Origin: Hoeflea algicola
Lineage (GTDB): Bacteria; Pseudomonadota; Alphaproteobacteria; Rhizobiales; Rhizobiaceae
Direction: 5' to 3'
Assembly: GCF_026619415.1 (NCBI RefSeq)
Contig: NZ_JAOVZR010000001.1
Coordinates: forward strand, 558,001-622,000
DNA: 64,000 bases
The notes beneath the pieces are model-generated. The model saw nothing but the letters and a program-made list of their open reading frames with translations, made no database searches and was not told the DNA's origin. The position numbers and the translations under genes are program-made. Positions 19,741-29,390 of this stretch are shown here, piece by piece. How positions within the stretch are numbered: position 1 is the first letter of the stretch; the number at the start of each line of letters is the position of its first letter.

Positions 19741-21141
19741 ATGTTTCTGTCAGTTTTCGATGTCTTCAAGATCGGTGTCGGTCCCTCAAGTTCGCACACC
19801 ATGGGGCCGATGTCGGCGGCCGTTCGGTTTCTTGATGAAATCGCCGGTTCCGACTGGCCGCGTCCGGCGGGCGCCCAGGTGTCGGCGATCGCCGTCAGTC
19901 TGCATGGTTCGCTGGCTTTTACCGGCATTGGCCACGGTACCGGCCGCGCGGTGGTGCTGGGGCTGACCGGGCAATTGCCGGACACGGTCAATCCCGACGA
20001 GATGGACGCCATCGTTGCCGAGGTTGAGCGCACACGGGAAATCTCGCCGCCCGGCCATCCGCACTATCAGTTCGATCCCAAGACCGATCTCGTGTTCGAC
20101 AAGACAAAACCCTTGCCCGGACATGCCAACGGCATGGCTTTCAATGCCTTTGATCGCGACGGCGCGATGCTGCTCAGACGGGTCTATTATTCGGTTGGCG
20201 GTGGTTTTGTCGTCACCGATACCGAACTGGAAGCACTCAAGTCCGCCAAGAAGGCAGCGGTCGACAAGTCCGTGCCCCATCCCTTCGCCAACGCCAAGCA
20301 GATGCTGGAAATGGCGGCGCGCTCCGGCCTGTCGATCGCCCAGATGAAACGCGCCAATGAAGAAAGCCACATGTCGCGCGAAGAGCTCGATGCCGGGCTC
20401 GACCGGCTGTGGGGAGCGATGAGCGGCTGCATCGACCGCGGTCTGAACGGCGAGGGCATCATGCCGGGCGGGCTGAAGGTGCGCCGCCGCGCGCGGGTGC
20501 TGTTTGACAAGTTGCAGGAGGAATGGCGCCAGAACCGTCGCAACCCGTTGCTCGCCAATGACTGGCTCAGTGTCTACGCCATGGCCGTCAACGAGGAAAA
20601 CGCGGTTGGCGGCCGGGTGGTAACCGCCCCCACCAATGGCGCTGCCGGGGTGATTCCCGCCACCATTCGCTACATGCTGCAGTTTCACGACGGCGCCGAC
20701 CAGACCGCGGTGCGCGATTACCTGCTGACCGCCGCCGCCATCGGCGGCATCATCAAGAGCAACGCCTCGATTTCCGGTGCCGAAGTCGGCTGCCAGGGCG
20801 AGGTCGGCTCGGCAGCGGCGATGTCGGCCGCCGGTCTCGCCGCGGTCATGGGCGGAACGCCTGAACAGATTGAAAACGCAGCCGAAATCGCGCTCGAGCA
20901 TCATCTCGGCATGACCTGCGATCCGGTCGGAGGGCTGGTTCAGGTGCCCTGCATCGAGCGCAACGCGCTGGGTGCGGTCAAGGCCGTTACCGCAGCCTCC
21001 TTGGCGATGAAGGGTGATGGCCAGCATTTCGTGCCGCTCGATGCCTGTATCGAAACCATGCGCCAGACTGGCCTCGACATGAACGTGCGCTACAAGGAGA
21101 CCTCCACAGGCGGTCTTGCGGTCAATGTGGTCGAGTGCTGA
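19741..21141 (+). CDS. sdaA: L-serine ammonia-lyase (serine dehydratase)
   Basis: This 466-residue single-chain iron-sulfur enzyme converts L-serine to pyruvate and ammonia in the cytoplasm. The N-terminal beta domain has [19 protein letters not shown] and the alpha domain has [20 protein letters not shown]. The Fe-S ligands are expected to be the Cys in [11 protein letters not shown] and those in [19 protein letters not shown]. The length is typical of the one-chain type. The start at 19741 follows a GGGGAGG ribosome site and gives the conserved [12 protein letters not shown] beginning; an upstream in-frame ATG adds ten unrelated residues. DUF1489 follows in the same direction. Confidence 0.96.
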   Translation: MFLSVFDVFKIGVGPSSSHTMGPMSAAVRFLDEIAGSDWPRPAGAQVSAIAVSLHGSLAFTGIGHGTGRAVVLGLTGQLPDTVNPDEMDAIVAEVERTREISPPGHPHYQFDPKTDLVFDKTKPLPGHANGMAFNAFDRDGAMLLRRVYYSVGGGFVVTDTELEALKSAKKAAVDKSVPHPFANAKQMLEMAARSGLSIAQMKRANEESHMSREELDAGLDRLWGAMSGCIDRGLNGEGIMPGGLKVRRRARVLFDKLQEEWRQNRRNPLLANDWLSVYAMAVNEENAVGGRVVTAPTNGAAGVIPATIRYMLQFHDGADQTAVRDYLLTAAAIGGIIKSNASISGAEVGCQGEVGSAAAMSAAGLAAVMGGTPEQIENAAEIALEHHLGMTCDPVGGLVQVPCIERNALGAVKAVTAASLAMKGDGQHFVPLDACIETMRQTGLDMNVRYKETSTGGLAVNVVEC

Positions 21142-21229
21142 GACAGATCAGCACAGCGCCTGTGGACGGGCGCGGCTTTGATGCGCTTGCAGCTTGACCC
21201 TGGCTCTGCCGGGGTCGAAATATGAGGCT

Positions 21230-21667
21230 ATGGCTCTTCATTTGCTCAAATTGTGTGTCGGCGCTGAAAGCGTTGACGATCTCAGGATCTGGATTGGCCA
21301 GCGTCTGGCCGCGCAAAAGGCGGCAGGCAAGCCGCCGGAGCAGTATCACACCACCCGAATGGTTCCCAAGCGCGCGGCTGAGCTGCTTGACGGCGGTTCT
21401 CTCTATTGGGTGATCAAGGGAAATATCCAGGTCCGTCAGTGCCTGCTCGACATCCGCCCGTTTGTTGACGGTGAGGGCATATCGCGCTGCAACCTTATTC
21501 TTGATCCAGTGCTGCACGAGACCGCATGGGCGCCGCGTCGGCCGTTCCAGGGCTGGCGTTATCTCGTCCCCGATGATGCGCCCAGGGATTTCGGTACGCT
21601 GGACGCGGACGGCGACGAACTGCCACCCGAACTGCAGCGGGAGCTTGCCGGGCTCGGTCTGCTGTAG
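21230..21667 (+). CDS. DUF1489 family protein
   Basis: This 145-residue protein is recognisable as DUF1489, a family common in alphaproteobacteria: MALHLLKLCVGAESVDDL at the start, HTTRMVPKR in the middle, SLYWVIKG, and FQGWRYL near the end. The function is unknown. There is no signal peptide or membrane helix. The ATG at 21230 was chosen because it begins the conserved MALHLLKLCVG block. It lies 88 bp after sdaA and may be co-transcribed with it and with the vWA gene downstream. Confidence 0.82.
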   Translation: MALHLLKLCVGAESVDDLRIWIGQRLAAQKAAGKPPEQYHTTRMVPKRAAELLDGGSLYWVIKGNIQVRQCLLDIRPFVDGEGISRCNLILDPVLHETAWAPRRPFQGWRYLVPDDAPRDFGTLDADGDELPPELQRELAGLGLL

Positions 21668-21763
21668 CCCAGCGGCCAGCCGGAAGCTCCCAGACCCTTG
21701 TGTTTGTTGCGCAAAGCGCCACATTGGTAAAACAATATCTGCACAGCAAAGAAACAAGAGGCC

Positions 21764-22531
21764 ATGGCGAAAGACAAGACCGGAACAGACAAGACGGTTT
21801 CGACGGCAAACACCGGCGTGCCCGATACCGCGCCGGTTTCATCAAAATCCGAGATCGCCAAATTCCTTTCCGCTGCCAGGACCATGGTGCCCGGCACTGG
21901 CGGAACCGGTCGGTTGGCCTTCGCGCTCGATGCGACGATGAGCCGGCAACCGACCTGGGACAAGGCCTGCAGTCTGCAAGCAGAAATGTTCGATGCCGTC
22001 GGCAAGACCGGCGGCCTTTCCGTCCAACTCGTCTATTTTCGCGGTCTTGGCGAATGTCGTGCCTCGCGCTGGGTTGCTGACACGAGGCAACTGGCTGATC
22101 TGATGAGCCGGATCGATTGCCGCGGTGGCCAGACCCAGATCGGACGGGTTTTGCGCCATGTCGCCGACGAGGCTCGCGCCAAGCCGGTCAATGCTCTGGT
22201 CTATATCGGTGATGCGATGGAGGAGAACATTGATCATCTCGCCACGCTGGCTGGCGAATTGGCACTGCGCAAGGTCCCGTGCTTCATGTTCCATGAGGGC
22301 AATGATCCAGCTGCCGCGACCGGTTTCCGGGAGATTGCCCGGGTCACCAACGGCGCCTATGCCCGGTTCGATCAGAACGCAGCTTCCGAACTGGCGGCGT
22401 TGTTGCGCGCGGTTGCCGCGTACGCCACCGGTGGACGGGTCGCGCTCGAAAAATCAGGTGGCTCGGCAGCGCGGTTGCTGCTCGGGCAGATGCGGCCAGC
22501 CAAGGGCCAGCAGGGCGGGCGCGGCAAATGA
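21764..22531 (+). CDS. von Willebrand factor A-like protein
   Basis: This 255-residue cytoplasmic protein has a disordered N-terminus (residues 1-25, rich in Thr, Asp and Lys) and a vWA-like fold. The strand GRLAFALDATMSRQ carries a DATMS variant of the metal-site DXSXS motif, followed later by NALVYIGDAMEENID. The C-terminal ~25 residues are Gly, Gln and Lys rich. Its stop overlaps the ATG of the J-domain membrane protein (ATGA), so the two are translationally coupled and probably act together. vWA domains usually mediate protein-protein contacts; the partner is unknown. Confidence 0.75.
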   Translation: MAKDKTGTDKTVSTANTGVPDTAPVSSKSEIAKFLSAARTMVPGTGGTGRLAFALDATMSRQPTWDKACSLQAEMFDAVGKTGGLSVQLVYFRGLGECRASRWVADTRQLADLMSRIDCRGGQTQIGRVLRHVADEARAKPVNALVYIGDAMEENIDHLATLAGELALRKVPCFMFHEGNDPAAATGFREIARVTNGAYARFDQNAASELAALLRAVAAYATGGRVALEKSGGSAARLLLGQMRPAKGQQGGRGK

Positions 22532-23223
22532 CTCCAATTGCGGTTTTGTTCGGCGGGGCGCTGATCCTCGTCGCGGTGACTGGCGCTCTGCTGAGCGTCA
22601 ACCCGGCGGCGCTGGCGCGGATCTTGCGCTATGCCCTGCCGGTGGCCCTTGCGGGCTTCGGCGTCACCATGACGCTGATTGGTCGCGGTGGTCTGGGAAT
22701 TCCGCTGATTGCGTTCTCGCTGGCGATGTTTGCTCGCGCCCGTGGGGCGTCGCGAGCGACCCGTCATCCCGGCGGTCAGTCCTATGTCCGTTCAGCCGCG
22801 CTCGAGATGGAACTCGATCTCGATACCGGCGAGATGAACGGCCTGGTGCTTGCCGGCAGCTTTGAGGGGCAGGAACTCGACGCGTTAGACGAATCCGACC
22901 TCATGCTGTTGCATGGTGAGTTGGTAGGTGACCCCGAAAGCCTGGGTCTACTCGAAGCGTATCTTGACCGCCGAACGCCCGACTGGCGTGCCGGCCCGGA
23001 CATGGATGAAGGCGCGGGGCTGGGCGCTGCGCCAGGCCCGGGCGCCATGACACAGAAGGAGGCCTACGAGATCCTTGGTCTTGCTCCGGGGGCGGACGAA
23101 GCCGAGATCCGCGAGGCGCATCGCCGCCTCATGAAGCGGATGCATCCCGATGCGGGCGGCTCCACGTTTCTTGCGGGCCGGATTAATGAGGCCAAAGCTG
23201 TTCTCTTGAGTCGACATGACTGA
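22528..23223 (+). CDS. Membrane-anchored J-domain protein
   Basis: This 231-residue protein has two hydrophobic segments at the N-terminus (about residues 3-24 and 30-72), a middle region of ~100 residues, and a C-terminal J domain (residues 174-231). The J domain has EAYEILGLAPGADEAEI and the essential HPD motif in LMKRMHPDAGG. A C-terminal J domain on a membrane anchor resembles mitochondrial Tim14/Pam18. It should stimulate a DnaK-type Hsp70 at the inner membrane. The start overlaps the vWA gene stop. The client is unknown. Confidence 0.85.
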   Translation: MTPIAVLFGGALILVAVTGALLSVNPAALARILRYALPVALAGFGVTMTLIGRGGLGIPLIAFSLAMFARARGASRATRHPGGQSYVRSAALEMELDLDTGEMNGLVLAGSFEGQELDALDESDLMLLHGELVGDPESLGLLEAYLDRRTPDWRAGPDMDEGAGLGAAPGPGAMTQKEAYEILGLAPGADEAEIREAHRRLMKRMHPDAGGSTFLAGRINEAKAVLLSRHD

Positions 23224-23305
23224 TTTCCCCGAATACGCAGTACAAAAACGTGGATAGTCCCGGATGGTGAATGTCCGGCCGCAGCGCTAAACAAGCGCTA
23301 CGGTA

Positions 23306-24715
23306 TCAGTTGGCGGTTGCCCAGCAGGCAAACCCCTTTTTCTCCAATGCCTTGCAGGCTCTGGTGGCGGCGCTCTGGCCGTCGAATCCGCCAAACCTGG
23401 CGCGGTACAGTTGTTCGTTGTTCTTGGCGAATGCCATGGTGAAAGGTTCGGTGCCCGACAAGGCCTTGCCGCCTGCGCCCTGAGCCCGTGTCAACAGTTC
23501 GATCGCGGCATCGCGGTCCGGCGTGGCGCCGATTTGGATCATCCAGCCGTTCATCGCCTTGGTTGACGCGGTTGTTACCGGATCGATCGCTTGGCTGTCG
23601 ACAGAGGCTGTCTGCGGGATGGCTGCCGGTGGAATGACGGCTGGTGCAGGTGTGGGAATCGCCACCTTCTGCGCAGAGAGTGATTCAATCAGGGCGGCGC
23701 GACCGATTACCGGCGACGCGCTCGGCTCGGCATAGGCCAATGCCAGACGCTGGCTAGCGGTGTGGCGAGCCGGCGGCACTGGTCCAACCTTGGGAAGATC
23801 GAGTTCAGCCACGGCGACCGCGGTCACCGACGCCGCACCACGGGCGATAAGGTTGCCCCCGCCGCGCGTCGAAGCCTTGGGCAGGTAACGTGCGATCAGG
23901 TCTTTCATCTGGGCGTTGCGGCTAGCGCCGGTGCGCCCGCCCATCACCACGGCGACGATCGAGCGGTCGCGGTCTACCACCGATGTTACCAGGTTGAAGC
24001 CTGATGCGCGGGTGTAGCCGGTCTTGATGCCGTCGACGCCGCGGACGACGCCCAGCAAACGATTGTGGTTGGCGTAACGCGCCTTGCCGAACTTGAACGA
24101 CCGGGTCGAGAAGTATTTGTAATACCTCGGAAAATGCTCGCGCAGTGCAATCCCCAGCTTGGCCATATCACGGGCGGTCGTCACCTGTTTCGAATTGGGA
24201 AGCCCATGGGCGTTGCGAAAGGTGGTGCGGCTCATGCCGAGCGCGTGCGCCTTGGCTGTCATCATCTGCGCAAATTTGGCTTCCGAACCGCCCAGATGCT
24301 CGCCCATCGCGGTTGCCGCGTCATTGGCGGATTTTGTTACCAGCGAATAGATTACCTGTTCGACGGTAATCGACTTGCCGGCACCGACACCGATCTTGGT
24401 TGGCGGTTCCTTGGCAGCGTTGGCCGAGAAGGTGACGCGCGAATTGAGCTTGATCTTGCCCTGATCGAGCGCCTCAAACGTCATGTACAAGGTCATCATC
24501 TTGGTCAGCGAGGCGGGATAGCGCAGCTCGTCGGCATCATTGGAATAGAGCGTCTTGCCGGTCTTGGCGTCAACGACAATCCCCGCATATTTGGAATTTG
24601 CGGCGGATGGCGTGACGACCAGAGCCGTCGCCAACCCGGCAACGATCGCCAGCTTGAGGGCGAGGCCGGGGAGGGCGAAAAGCTGGGTGATCAGTTTGAA
24701 TTTACGCTGGTACAC
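23306..24715 (-). CDS. D-alanyl-D-alanine carboxypeptidase (S11) with C-terminal SPOR domain
   Basis: This 469-residue periplasmic peptidoglycan hydrolase trims the terminal D-Ala of pentapeptides. A signal segment covers about residues 18-40. The S11 catalytic motifs are all present: SLTK (nucleophile Ser in RYPASLTKMM), SAN in VTKSANDAAT, and KTG in DGIKTGYT. A Pro/Ala-rich linker leads to a SPOR domain (about residues 388-469, GWMIQIGATPDRDAAI and YRARFGGFDGQSAA), which binds denuded glycan strands and should localise it to the septum. It is convergent with the J-domain gene. An alternative start a few codons downstream cannot be excluded. Confidence 0.93.
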   Translation of the reverse strand: MYQRKFKLITQLFALPGLALKLAIVAGLATALVVTPSAANSKYAGIVVDAKTGKTLYSNDADELRYPASLTKMMTLYMTFEALDQGKIKLNSRVTFSANAAKEPPTKIGVGAGKSITVEQVIYSLVTKSANDAATAMGEHLGGSEAKFAQMMTAKAHALGMSRTTFRNAHGLPNSKQVTTARDMAKLGIALREHFPRYYKYFSTRSFKFGKARYANHNRLLGVVRGVDGIKTGYTRASGFNLVTSVVDRDRSIVAVVMGGRTGASRNAQMKDLIARYLPKASTRGGGNLIARGAASVTAVAVAELDLPKVGPVPPARHTASQRLALAYAEPSASPVIGRAALIESLSAQKVAIPTPAPAVIPPAAIPQTASVDSQAIDPVTTASTKAMNGWMIQIGATPDRDAAIELLTRAQGAGGKALSGTEPFTMAFAKNNEQLYRARFGGFDGQSAATRACKALEKKGFACWATAN

Positions 24716-24917
24716 GATAACTCGCTCTCGAACAGGCAGGTGGATGGGTTTCTGACTGACGCCCTCCTTGATCAGTCATTGCGACCGATCTTAGACATTC
24801 GTCCTTACCAATCCGTTTATGATGAATAGTTCGTTTCCGCGGGTGCGTTTGATTCTGAGACGGCGACGCGCGAGCAGAGGGCCGTGCATCTTGCAATTGG
24901 TGCGCTGCACAATATTC

Positions 24918-24946
24918 TTGACATTCTTGTGCGGTGCATATAAATA
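24918..24946 (+). promoter_or_regulatory. Probable housekeeping promoter of the phasin gene
   Basis: TTGACA (24918-24923) and TAAATA (24941-24946) are separated by 17 bases, about 40 bp before the phasin start. The second hexamer lies within an A+T-rich run that also offers TATAAA with a 15-base spacer. Confidence 0.65.
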
Positions 24947-24987
24947 AATAGGAGAAACATTCTTTCCGAACGACAGGAGCCGTCGCC

Positions 24988-25317
24988 ATGATGAATTTTG
25001 ACAGCACATCCAATATGAACAAAGAAGCTATGGACAGCATGCTGACCACCGTATCGGCAATGACCAAGGGCTTTCAGCAGATCACTGCCGAAGCAACCGA
25101 ATTCTCCAAGAAGTCCTATGAAGACGGCTCTGCCGCTGTCGAGAAGCTGGTTTCGGCCAAGAGCCTCGACAAGGCGATCGAGATTCAGACCGATTTCGCC
25201 AAGAATTCCTACGAGACCTTTGTCGCCCAGGCGACCAAGATGAGCGAGCTCTACGCTGATCTGGCCAAGGAAGCCTACAAGCCTTTCGAAGCCGCTGCCG
25301 CCAAGGCAACTGCTTAA
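24988..25317 (+). CDS. Phasin family protein
   Basis: This 109-residue, nearly all-helical, Ala-rich protein matches the phasin_2 family. Phasins coat polyhydroxyalkanoate granules and are among the most abundant proteins of PHA-storing cells. The pattern is amphipathic helices such as FQQITAEATEFSKKSYEDG and a repeat-like KNSYETFVAQATKMSELYAD. Two adjacent ATG codons exist; the first is 8 bases from an AGGAG site and was chosen. It is monocistronic, with a clear sigma-70-type promoter and a terminator. PHA synthase genes are not in this window, so some other lipid-surface role is possible. Confidence 0.85.
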   Translation: MMNFDSTSNMNKEAMDSMLTTVSAMTKGFQQITAEATEFSKKSYEDGSAAVEKLVSAKSLDKAIEIQTDFAKNSYETFVAQATKMSELYADLAKEAYKPFEAAAAKATA

Positions 25318-25373
25318 TCCCGATTGGCCATCCGCCGGTGACGGTGGTTGCGCGAATTGACGTGGATTGATTT

Positions 25374-25406
25374 AACCCGGTCGCATATTAGTGCGGTCGG
25401 GTTTTT
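25374..25406 (+). terminator. Rho-independent terminator after the phasin gene
   Basis: Arms AACCCGGTCGCA (25374-25385) and TGCGGTCGGGTT (25392-25403) pair with a G-U wobble and one mismatch, and a T-run follows. Confidence 0.75.
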
Positions 25407-25539
25407 CGTGTTTGAGCCTCAGGCGGGAAATCTCTTTCTTCCCAAGCCAAGGGGGCTTAAAATCGGCGCAGGAAAGATTAAGTTAGGGCAAGAGTACGGT
25501 GCGTCGCATGAGCGAAGCGCTGGTTGCAAATGACAGGAC

Positions 25540-25908
25540 ATGGCCAGAGTGAACGACAGCGCGAACCGGACACGCTTGCAAGCGGACAAGAAAACCGGAA
25601 ACGGCGGCCCCGACAGGGGGACCTCCGTGATCACCCGGACCAAGCCCCAGGTAAAGAAGCCGTCTCTTTACCGGGTTTTGCTGCTTAATGACGACTACAC
25701 CCCGATGGAGTTCGTGATTCATGTGCTTGAGAGATTTTTCCAGAAAGACCGCGATCAGGCCACGCGGATCATGCTGCATGTGCATAATCACGGGGTCGGC
25801 GAGTGCGGAGTGTTCACCTACGAAGTGGCTGAAACCAAAGTGACACAGGTGATGGATTTTGCCCGCATGAATAATCATCCGCTGCAATGCGTGATGGAAA
25901 AGAAATGA
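25540..25908 (+). CDS. clpS: ATP-dependent Clp protease adaptor ClpS
   Basis: This 122-residue adaptor delivers N-degron substrates to ClpAP. A flexible N-terminal tail (residues 1-45) precedes the ClpS core with [41 protein letters not shown] and the C-terminal helix. The NDDYTPM and HNHG segments form the N-degron pocket and the ClpA interface. It lies 10 bp before clpA, an arrangement typical for alphaproteobacteria. The exact start is uncertain because the upstream ribosome site is weak and the tail is poorly conserved. Confidence 0.95.
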   Translation: MARVNDSANRTRLQADKKTGNGGPDRGTSVITRTKPQVKKPSLYRVLLLNDDYTPMEFVIHVLERFFQKDRDQATRIMLHVHNHGVGECGVFTYEVAETKVTQVMDFARMNNHPLQCVMEKK

Positions 25909-25918
25909 GGATCTGAAC

Positions 25919-28456
25919 TTGCCCAGCTTTTCAAACAGTCTCGAAAAGGCGATCCATCAGGCGCTGACCTATGCCAACGAGCGGCATCATGAATATGCCA
26001 CGCTCGAGCACCTGCTGCTGGCGCTGATCGAAGATCCCGACGCGGCCGCGGTCATGGGGGCCTGTAACGTCGATCTTGACCAGTTGCGCCGTACTGTCGG
26101 CGATTATGTCGACAAGGAACTTGGCAACCTGGTCACCGGTTACGATGAGGATTCCAAACCCACGTCCGGCTTTCAGCGCGTCATTCAGCGTGCCGTCATC
26201 CATGTCCAGTCATCGGGCCGTGAGGAAGTCACCGGCGCCAATGTGCTGGTGGCGATCTTCGCCGAGCGCGAGAGCCATGCGGCCTATTTCCTGCAGGAGC
26301 AGGAAATGACCCGTTATGACGCGGTCAACTTCATCTCCCACGGTATTGCCAAGCGCCCGGGATCGGCCGAAGCCCGTCCTGTCCGTGGGGTCGAGGAACC
26401 CGAACCTGATTCCGCCAAGCCCGAAGTGCAGGGCGAGGAAGGCACCAAGAAAAAGGGCCAGGACGCGCTGACCGCCTATTGCGTCAATCTCAACGAGAAG
26501 GCCAAAACCGGTCGCATCGATCCGTTGATCGGGCGCACCGAGGAGGTCAACCGCACCATCCAGATCCTCTGCCGCCGTTCCAAGAACAACCCGCTTTACG
26601 TGGGCGACCCCGGCGTCGGCAAGACTGCCATCGCCGAAGGCCTCGCCAAGCGCATCGTCGAGGGTGATGTCCCCGATGTGCTCGCCGATGCCGTCATCTA
26701 TTCGCTCGACATGGGCACATTGTTGGCCGGTACCCGCTACCGCGGCGATTTCGAGGAACGTCTCAAGCAGGTGGTCAAGGAACTTGAGGATCTGCCTGAC
26801 GCGGTGCTGTTCATCGACGAGATCCACACCGTGATCGGCGCCGGTGCCACATCCGGCGGCGCCATGGACGCATCCAACCTGCTCAAGCCGGCGCTGTCGT
26901 CCGGCGCGATCCGCTGTATCGGTTCGACCACCTACAAGGAATACCGTCAGTTCTTCGAGAAGGACCGGGCACTGGTCCGCCGTTTCCAGAAGATCGACGT
27001 CCACGAGCCAACGATCCCCGATACCATCGAGATCCTCAAGGGGTTAAAACCCTATTTCGAGGAATATCACAAGGTTGCCTATACCGACGAGGCGATCAAG
27101 GCTGCAGTGGAGCTTTCGGCGCGCTACATCACCGACCGCAAGCTGCCTGACAAGGCGATCGACGTGATCGACGAAACCGGTGCCGCGCAGATGTTGCTGC
27201 CTGAAAAGAGCCGCAAGAAAACGCTGACCGACGCCGAAATCGAACACACCATCGCCACCATGGCCCGGATTCCGGCCAAGACCGTGTCGAAGGACGACGA
27301 GACCGTTCTCGCCAATCTCGACAAGGAATTGCGCTCGGTGGTCTATGGTCAGGACGCCGCAATCGAGGCGCTGACGGCGGCAATCCGGCTGGCGCGTGCA
27401 GGCTTGCGCGAACCCGACAAGCCAATCGGCTCCTATCTGTTCTCCGGCCCCACCGGCGTCGGCAAGACCGAAGTTGCAAAGCAGTTGGCCGCCTCGCTTG
27501 GCGTCGAATTGTTGCGCTTCGATATGTCCGAATACATGGAACGCCACACCGTCTCGCGGTTGATTGGTGCGCCTCCGGGCTATGTCGGCTTCGATCAGGG
27601 CGGCCTTCTGACCGATGGCGTCGACCAGCACCCCTATTGTGTGCTGCTTCTCGACGAGATCGAGAAAGCCCATCCCGACCTGTTCAACATCCTGTTGCAG
27701 GTCATGGATCACGGCTCGCTCACCGATCACAACGGCAAGAAGATCGATTTCCGCAACGTCATTCTGATCATGACCACCAATGCGGGCGCGGCAGATGCTG
27801 CCAAGTCCGCCATCGGTTTCGGCTCGTCCAAGCGCGAAGGCGACGACATGGAAGCGATCAACCGGCTGTTCACGCCGGAATTCCGCAACCGTCTCGACTC
27901 GATCATCGCCTTCGGTTCGCTGCCGGCCAAGGTGGTGCACATGGTGGTGCAGAAATTCGTCATGCAGCTTGAAGCCCAACTGGCCGAACGCAATGTCACC
28001 TTTGATTTGGGCGGGGATGCCATCGGCTGGCTCGCCGAGAAGGGCTATGATGAACGCATGGGTGCGCGGCCTTTGGGCCGGGTGATCCAGGAGAACATCA
28101 AGAAGGAACTCGCCAACGAGCTTCTGTTCGGCAAGCTCAAGCATGGCGGCACGGTCAAGGTCACCGTTGGCGAAAAAGCCGATGGCAGCAACGGACTGAT
28201 CCTCGAGGCGATCCCGGCCGAAGTCCCGGTCAAGCCGAAGAAGGAAAAGGTTCCCGCCAAGAAGCGGGCGCCGGCCAAGGCCAAAGCCAAGACCGCAACT
28301 GCAAAAACCGTCTCCAAACCGCGTGGTGGTGCAGGCGGCAAGGGCAGCCCCAAGCCGTCGCCCGAGCCAGAAGCGCCCAAGGCGGCCGCAGTGGCGGAAA
28401 AACCAGCTCCGAAACGGTCGACTTCTGCGGTGCCGAAAGTGCCGCGCAAGAAATAG
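25919..28456 (+). CDS. clpA: ATP-dependent Clp protease ATP-binding subunit ClpA
   Basis: This is an 845-residue AAA+ unfoldase that threads substrates into ClpP. The N-domain (about residues 1-145, SNSLEKAIHQALTYANER) binds ClpS. The first AAA module has Walker A GDPGVGKT and DEIHTVIGAG; the second has GPTGVGKT and LLDEIEKAHPD. The start codon is TTG at 25919, eight bases after GAGG, which gives the conserved MPSFSNSLEKA beginning. A Lys/Ala/Pro-rich tail of ~80 residues (from about 765) extends past the usual ClpA end. It is co-transcribed with clpS. A terminator follows. Confidence 0.96.
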   Translation: MPSFSNSLEKAIHQALTYANERHHEYATLEHLLLALIEDPDAAAVMGACNVDLDQLRRTVGDYVDKELGNLVTGYDEDSKPTSGFQRVIQRAVIHVQSSGREEVTGANVLVAIFAERESHAAYFLQEQEMTRYDAVNFISHGIAKRPGSAEARPVRGVEEPEPDSAKPEVQGEEGTKKKGQDALTAYCVNLNEKAKTGRIDPLIGRTEEVNRTIQILCRRSKNNPLYVGDPGVGKTAIAEGLAKRIVEGDVPDVLADAVIYSLDMGTLLAGTRYRGDFEERLKQVVKELEDLPDAVLFIDEIHTVIGAGATSGGAMDASNLLKPALSSGAIRCIGSTTYKEYRQFFEKDRALVRRFQKIDVHEPTIPDTIEILKGLKPYFEEYHKVAYTDEAIKAAVELSARYITDRKLPDKAIDVIDETGAAQMLLPEKSRKKTLTDAEIEHTIATMARIPAKTVSKDDETVLANLDKELRSVVYGQDAAIEALTAAIRLARAGLREPDKPIGSYLFSGPTGVGKTEVAKQLAASLGVELLRFDMSEYMERHTVSRLIGAPPGYVGFDQGGLLTDGVDQHPYCVLLLDEIEKAHPDLFNILLQVMDHGSLTDHNGKKIDFRNVILIMTTNAGAADAAKSAIGFGSSKREGDDMEAINRLFTPEFRNRLDSIIAFGSLPAKVVHMVVQKFVMQLEAQLAERNVTFDLGGDAIGWLAEKGYDERMGARPLGRVIQENIKKELANELLFGKLKHGGTVKVTVGEKADGSNGLILEAIPAEVPVKPKKEKVPAKKRAPAKAKAKTATAKTVSKPRGGAGGKGSPKPSPEPEAPKAAAVAEKPAPKRSTSAVPKVPRKK

Positions 28457-28482
28457 GCTGAAACAGCATTGCCAATAATCAG

Positions 28483-28509
28483 ACACCCCGGTTCGCGCCG
28501 GGGTGTTTG
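28483..28509 (+). terminator. Rho-independent terminator after clpA
   Basis: Perfect arms ACACCCCGG (28483-28491) and CCGGGGTGT (28498-28506) flank a six-base loop, followed by a short T-run. Confidence 0.75.
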
Positions 28510-28661
28510 CGTTTGACCGGCCAGCGCGGCCTCGGATCGGGGCAGGGCCTTGCGCCAGCGGAGGCACGTTGTGCTACCAAGCGACACCCAAGCCCTCGCT
28601 TCGACCGTTCGTCAGGCAAAAAACAAGTTGCGGTGCGGTACAAAATCTCTAACAGGGATGC

Positions 28662-29390
28662 ATGAGCAATCCGTCCCAGCTGCGTAACGTTCATTGGTTT
28701 TTGAGCGGCGCGCGTGGCATCGTCTCTCTTCCCGCGCTGATCCTGATGAGCGCCTTCGTCGGCTTTTGCGGCTTCGCGGTGGAGGCAGGCATTCCGTTTG
28801 GCGAAACCGTGTTCATGACCGGCATGATCTGGGCCTTGCCGGCCAAGGTGCTGCTGGTTGGCTCGATTCTCGCTGGCGCTTCGCTGCCCGCCGCCTTCAT
28901 CACCGTGGCATTGTCGTCGATACGGCTGATGCCGATGGTCGCGGCCCTGATCCCTGAGATACGCACGGCAAAGACCCCGACCTGGCTGTTGCTGTTGCTG
29001 TCGCATTTCATCGCGATTACGGCCTACGTCTTCACCATGGAGCGCATCAAGAATGTGCCGCGCGAGTACCGTGTGGCGTTTTTCGCGGGTTTCGGCATCA
29101 CCGTCACATCGGCCAATATCGTGCTGGTTGCGGTGGTTTATTCAACAGTCTCCAACCTGCCGGCAATGTTCGCCGGGGCGTTGTTCTTCCTCACGCCGGT
29201 CTATTTCCTGACCTCGATCTGGGCCTCGACCCGCGAGCGGGCAGGGCACATCGCCATGATCTTCGGATTGGCGCTAGGGCCACTGTTCCACCAGGTCGCG
29301 CCCGAATTTGACATCCTCTATGCCGGCGTTGTTGGCGGCACGCTGGCATTTCTGGCTGACCTGTTGTGGAAGCGGGGCGCGCGATCATGA
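28662..29390 (+). CDS. azlC: AzlC-family branched-chain amino acid permease subunit
   Basis: This 242-residue inner-membrane protein with about five to seven hydrophobic helices matches AzlC, the large subunit of an AzlCD exporter for branched-chain amino acids and analogues. The N-terminal block GARGIVSLPALILMSAFVGF and the ASLPAAFITVALSSIRLMPM segment are characteristic. The last four bases overlap the azlD start codon, which confirms that the two are made together. The substrate is inferred from the family. No adjacent Lrp-type regulator is present. Confidence 0.88.
   Translation: MSNPSQLRNVHWFLSGARGIVSLPALILMSAFVGFCGFAVEAGIPFGETVFMTGMIWALPAKVLLVGSILAGASLPAAFITVALSSIRLMPMVAALIPEIRTAKTPTWLLLLLSHFIAITAYVFTMERIKNVPREYRVAFFAGFGITVTSANIVLVAVVYSTVSNLPAMFAGALFFLTPVYFLTSIWASTRERAGHIAMIFGLALGPLFHQVAPEFDILYAGVVGGTLAFLADLLWKRGARS

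Noticed and set aside
19786..21027. A 413-codon minus-strand frame opposite sdaA
   Set aside because: His/Gly/Arg-rich composition is typical of the antisense of GC-rich genes, and sdaA on the plus strand is secure.
27044..28567. A 507-codon minus-strand frame opposite clpA
   Set aside because: It covers the second AAA module and tail of clpA and shows no recognisable protein motifs.
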